From positions 1 through 8,357 of the forward strand of contig JAKQXK010000625.1 in NCBI GenBank assembly GCA_029561505.1: DNA of 8,357 nucleotides, read 5' to 3'. The number at the start of each line of letters is the position of its first letter. Position 1 is the stretch's first letter. Both the position numbers and the translations under genes were made by a program. Below, one piece after another: positions 6,336 to 8,357 of this stretch. The DNA is from Spirochaetota bacterium. GTDB taxonomy: Bacteria > Spirochaetota > Leptospiria > Turneriellales > Turneriellaceae. The notes under the pieces were generated by a model that made no database searches, was not told the origin of the DNA, and saw only the letters and a list, made by a program, of their open reading frames with translations.

Positions 6336-7469
6336 ATGCATTACCTCTTTAAAATATCGTTCAGGCTGGGCATTGCGGCAGTGATTGCCGCCGGCAGTTT
6401 CTTGCCGGCAAAGTCAGACCAGCGTGAAAAAGAACGCCTGCGTTTCACACTCGTGCAGATTGATCAACGCGCATACCTTTCGCTCGCGAATCTCAGGCGG
6501 GTTCACCCAGGTCTGCAGGCGAGTTTTGACAAGGGTGAGGCGCAGGGCGAGCTACGCTACCAGAAGCGTATCATTCTTTTTCGGCTCGACGAATCACAAT
6601 ACCAGTCGCAGAGTGAAATACGCGAGCTAGACGATGTCGGCGCGATCGAAGACGACGGCATATTTCTTTCGCGTGAATTTGTCGAAGAGATACTCACCGA
6701 ACTCAGCGTTCCGGTTTCGTACCGGTTCAACCGCAACAACCTGCTGGTCGTGCGCGACAAACCCCGCGCCACGACTGAAAAACTCGATTTTATCTACATC
6801 GACGCCGGCCACGGCGGCAAAGACTCGGGCGCGCTCGGCTATTTCGACGTCAACGAGAAAGATATCACGCTTACCCTTGCGCATGCTCTGCGGGCGCAGT
6901 TGAAAGCCGACTTTCCGCACGTGCAGCTTTACATGACGCGCAGCGGCGACCGGTTTATTCGCCTGGAAAAACGCAGTGACCTGGCAAACCGTCGAAACGA
7001 CAAGGGCCGTTTTGGTATTTTCGTGAGCATACACTGTAACTCGACACTCTCGCCCCGCGTGAAAGGGTTCGAGGTCTATTACCTGGCCCAGAACCCCGAC
7101 AACAGCAAAACGAGGCAGCTGATGCTGCGCGAAAATCTCAAGTTCGAGAGCAGCAGCTACATACGCAAGCTCACCAGCCAGCTGATGAATGCGCAGATAC
7201 AACGTGAAAGCAAAACCCTGGCGCGGCAGGTATTTTCGGGCATGGCGAATCGCCTTGACGGTATGATTAAACCGCGAAAAGTGAAGAAGGCAGATTTCGC
7301 GGTTTTGAGGGGTTCTCTCATGCCCGCGATTCTCATAGAGACGGGCTACCTGACGAACAGAGACGACCTGAAGCGGCTGAATAGTGTTGAATACCGCAAG
7401 GCGTTTGCAGAGGGTGTAAGCCGGGGTATCGGGGTCTTTTTAAGTGAACTGGCAAAAGCTGAAAAATAG
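6336..7469 (+). CDS. N-acetylmuramoyl-L-alanine amidase (Amidase_3), periplasmic
   Basis: A 377-residue zinc enzyme that cuts the amide bond between N-acetylmuramic acid and the stem peptide, acting in cell separation and wall turnover. Numbered from ATG 6336, the zinc ligands are H159 in IDAGHGGKDSGA, E174 in VNEKDI, and H233 in SIHCNS; the catalytic Glu is E335 in ILIETGYLTN. Residues 1-26 are a signal peptide. Residues about 37-140 (FTLVQIDQRAYLSLANL ... GIFLSREFVEEIL) resemble the copper-amine-oxidase N-terminal-like domain often found before this catalytic domain. The reading frame is open back to 6129, but that part lies inside the opposing helical gene and lacks signal-peptide character. 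ATG 6309 is a possible alternative start giving 386 residues. Neither start has a strong ribosome binding site. It heads an operon with the GerMN protein and the phosphorylase. Confidence 0.92.
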   Translation: MHYLFKISFRLGIAAVIAAGSFLPAKSDQREKERLRFTLVQIDQRAYLSLANLRRVHPGLQASFDKGEAQGELRYQKRIILFRLDESQYQSQSEIRELDDVGAIEDDGIFLSREFVEEILTELSVPVSYRFNRNNLLVVRDKPRATTEKLDFIYIDAGHGGKDSGALGYFDVNEKDITLTLAHALRAQLKADFPHVQLYMTRSGDRFIRLEKRSDLANRRNDKGRFGIFVSIHCNSTLSPRVKGFEVYYLAQNPDNSKTRQLMLRENLKFESSSYIRKLTSQLMNAQIQRESKTLARQVFSGMANRLDGMIKPRKVKKADFAVLRGSLMPAILIETGYLTNRDDLKRLNSVEYRKAFAEGVSRGIGVFLSELAKAEK

Positions 7470-8154
7470 CGTTCTTTCTGTACCGGCGGGCATTGAAGCC
7501 CGCATCAACCGGGTCATCGGTTACCTGAGAAATCCTCTTCATTTGTTTCGGTTTCTGGCGATTTTGCTGGTGCTTGATTTCGTTGCTTTTATGGCTCTGA
7601 CGCGCAGCAGCTATCTGATGATGCTGAATCCGCTGGCGTTTCTGTTTTCTGCCCCCGCCGAGGCGCGCGATTCGATTGAATTGTATTTTCCGCGGTCGCT
7701 GTCGCTGACGGGTATCGAAAAGATCTATTCTGAAGACGAGGCGCCTGCCAAAGAAGCGGGCAACAAAACGCCGCTCGATGCTGCCGGCGAAAAGCCGCTC
7801 GGCGACACTGCCGTTGGTGAAGAGACGATTCTCACGCGTAAGCAGGTACAGAAACCGGTCACCAACGTTGGTGGCGTAGAGCTTACGCCGGGCGAAGCGA
7901 TGGCGCGGCGCGTGTTGCTTGAGCTGATCGCGGGGCCCGCAGGCGAAGTTGAAACTCTCAAGGCGCGCAATCTGCTGAAAGATTCGATGTTTCTGCGCTC
8001 ACTCTGGACTCACCAGGGCACTGTTTTTGTTTCAACAGACAAAACAACCTGGGAAAAAATGACTCCCAACGAGCGCAAAATAACTGAGTATTGCATCGTC
8101 GAATCGCTGCGCAAGAACCTTGGCGGCGAAAAATTTGCGCTGCTCAAAGAGTGA
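7444..8154 (+). CDS. Membrane-anchored GerMN-domain protein
   Basis: A 236-residue protein with an N-terminal cytoplasmic stretch, one membrane segment at about 34-52 (LFRFLAILLVLDFVAFM) and a periplasmic part. The part after residue 77 follows the GerMN (sporulation/germination) pattern: IELYFPRSLSLTGI at 78-91, a variable charged linker (95-145), AMARRVLLELIAGPAGEVETL at 152-172, then a segment like the usual V-x-d-g strand (GTVFVSTD at 192-199) and a helix to the end. GerMN domains in sporulating Firmicutes are linked to germination and wall remodelling; here the organism appears non-sporulating, so a peptidoglycan role is inferred from the neighbour. Start is GTG at 7444, in the last 26 bases of the amidase gene, with a weak GGGG about 8-10 bases upstream. 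No later in-frame start precedes the membrane segment. The overlap implies translational coupling. Confidence 0.8.
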   Translation: MNWQKLKNSVLSVPAGIEARINRVIGYLRNPLHLFRFLAILLVLDFVAFMALTRSSYLMMLNPLAFLFSAPAEARDSIELYFPRSLSLTGIEKIYSEDEAPAKEAGNKTPLDAAGEKPLGDTAVGEETILTRKQVQKPVTNVGGVELTPGEAMARRVLLELIAGPAGEVETLKARNLLKDSMFLRSLWTHQGTVFVSTDKTTWEKMTPNERKITEYCIVESLRKNLGGEKFALLKE

Positions 8155-8155
8155 C

Positions 8156-8357
8156 ATGACACAAATAACTCCGCAAGAAATTGAAAGCGCTGCCAATGTG
8201 CTGCGCGGACGCATAAATTTTCCGTTGCAGGTCGGCATCGTGCTTGGGTCGGGCCTTTCTGACATGGCAGAGCGCGCAGAAAAAAGCGTTGCGGTGCCCT
8301 ATGCGCAGATTCCGGGTTTTCCGCAATCGACGGTCGAAGGGCACGTCGGCCGTTTTG
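8156..8357 (+). CDS. Purine nucleoside phosphorylase, inosine/guanosine type (partial, right edge)
   Basis: The first 67 residues are present and the gene continues past the right edge. The enzyme splits inosine and guanosine (and the deoxy forms) with phosphate to give base and ribose-1-phosphate in purine salvage. It belongs to the trimeric PNP family (PunA/PupG/XapA): GIVLGSGLSDMA at 27-38 holds the phosphate-binding Ser, and YAQIPGFPQSTVEGHVGRF at 49-67 is the highly conserved second block with the phosphate-contacting His63. ATG 8156 is one base after the TGA of the GerMN gene, with AAAGAG five bases upstream lying in that gene's end. It is therefore cotranscribed with the amidase and GerMN genes. 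Subfamily choice is not possible from this fragment. Confidence 0.93.
   Translation, partial: MTQITPQEIESAANVLRGRINFPLQVGIVLGSGLSDMAERAEKSVAVPYAQIPGFPQSTVEGHVGRF

Noticed and set aside
6627..7202. A 191-codon open frame on the minus strand inside the amidase gene
   Set aside because: It is an antisense shadow of a gene with clear catalytic motifs, and its product shows no recognisable domain.
1..8357. Defence system, CRISPR array, prophage or insertion sequence
   Set aside because: No spaced direct repeats, transposase, integrase, nuclease-helicase or toxin-antitoxin pattern was found; the genes are ordinary envelope, repair and metabolic genes.

Overview
The window looks like a chromosomal segment from a diderm bacterium, most plausibly a spirochaete of the Leptospiraceae type (a moderately GC-rich member such as Turneriella or Leptonema would fit). 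This is an inference. It rests on a TP0789-type LolA-like protein, a relaxed spirochaete-style lipobox (F-S-A-C), two outer-membrane barrel-like proteins and a periplasmic amidase. I see no rRNA, tRNA, insertion sequence, CRISPR array or phage gene. The region reads as ordinary core-genome sequence with dense, non-overlapping genes.

Layout. (1) Positions 1-3901 are a minus-strand block of envelope genes. In transcription order they are a barrel-like protein with an N-terminal membrane or hydrophobic region (3901-2810), a lipoprotein metallophosphoesterase whose TTG start overlaps the previous stop (2813-1728), an outer-membrane lipoprotein-sorting (LolA-like) protein (1618-860), and a secreted outer-membrane barrel protein that runs off the left edge (811-2). 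The last two are separated by a 48-base palindromic repeat element. (2) A divergent intergenic region of about 150 bases leads to fpg/mutM on the plus strand (4052-4855), a base-excision-repair DNA glycosylase. (3) Converging on fpg is a minus-strand pair: an all-helical protein of unknown function (6260-5559) followed after 10 bases by a compact FNR-like flavin/NAD(P)-binding protein (5548-4931). A good intrinsic terminator ends it at 4917-4886. (4) Divergent from that pair, a plus-strand operon carries a periplasmic N-acetylmuramoyl-L-alanine amidase (6336-7469), a membrane-anchored GerMN-domain protein overlapping it by 26 bases (7444-8154), and the start of a purine nucleoside phosphorylase (from 8156, cut by the right edge).

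How the parts may work together. The left block is consistent with export and surface assembly: lipoprotein handling, a barrel, and an anchored phosphoesterase. The right operon joins peptidoglycan remodelling (amidase plus GerMN protein) to purine salvage. Several start codons need care. The longest reading of fpg would bury the catalytic proline. The FNR-like gene and the amidase both have false N-terminal extensions running into the neighbouring gene. Three genes use TTG or GTG starts. I found no clear novel system. The most unusual items are the composite repeat at 813-860, which contributes a stop codon base and a ribosome binding site, the helical/FNR-like gene pair, and the amidase-GerMN overlap.
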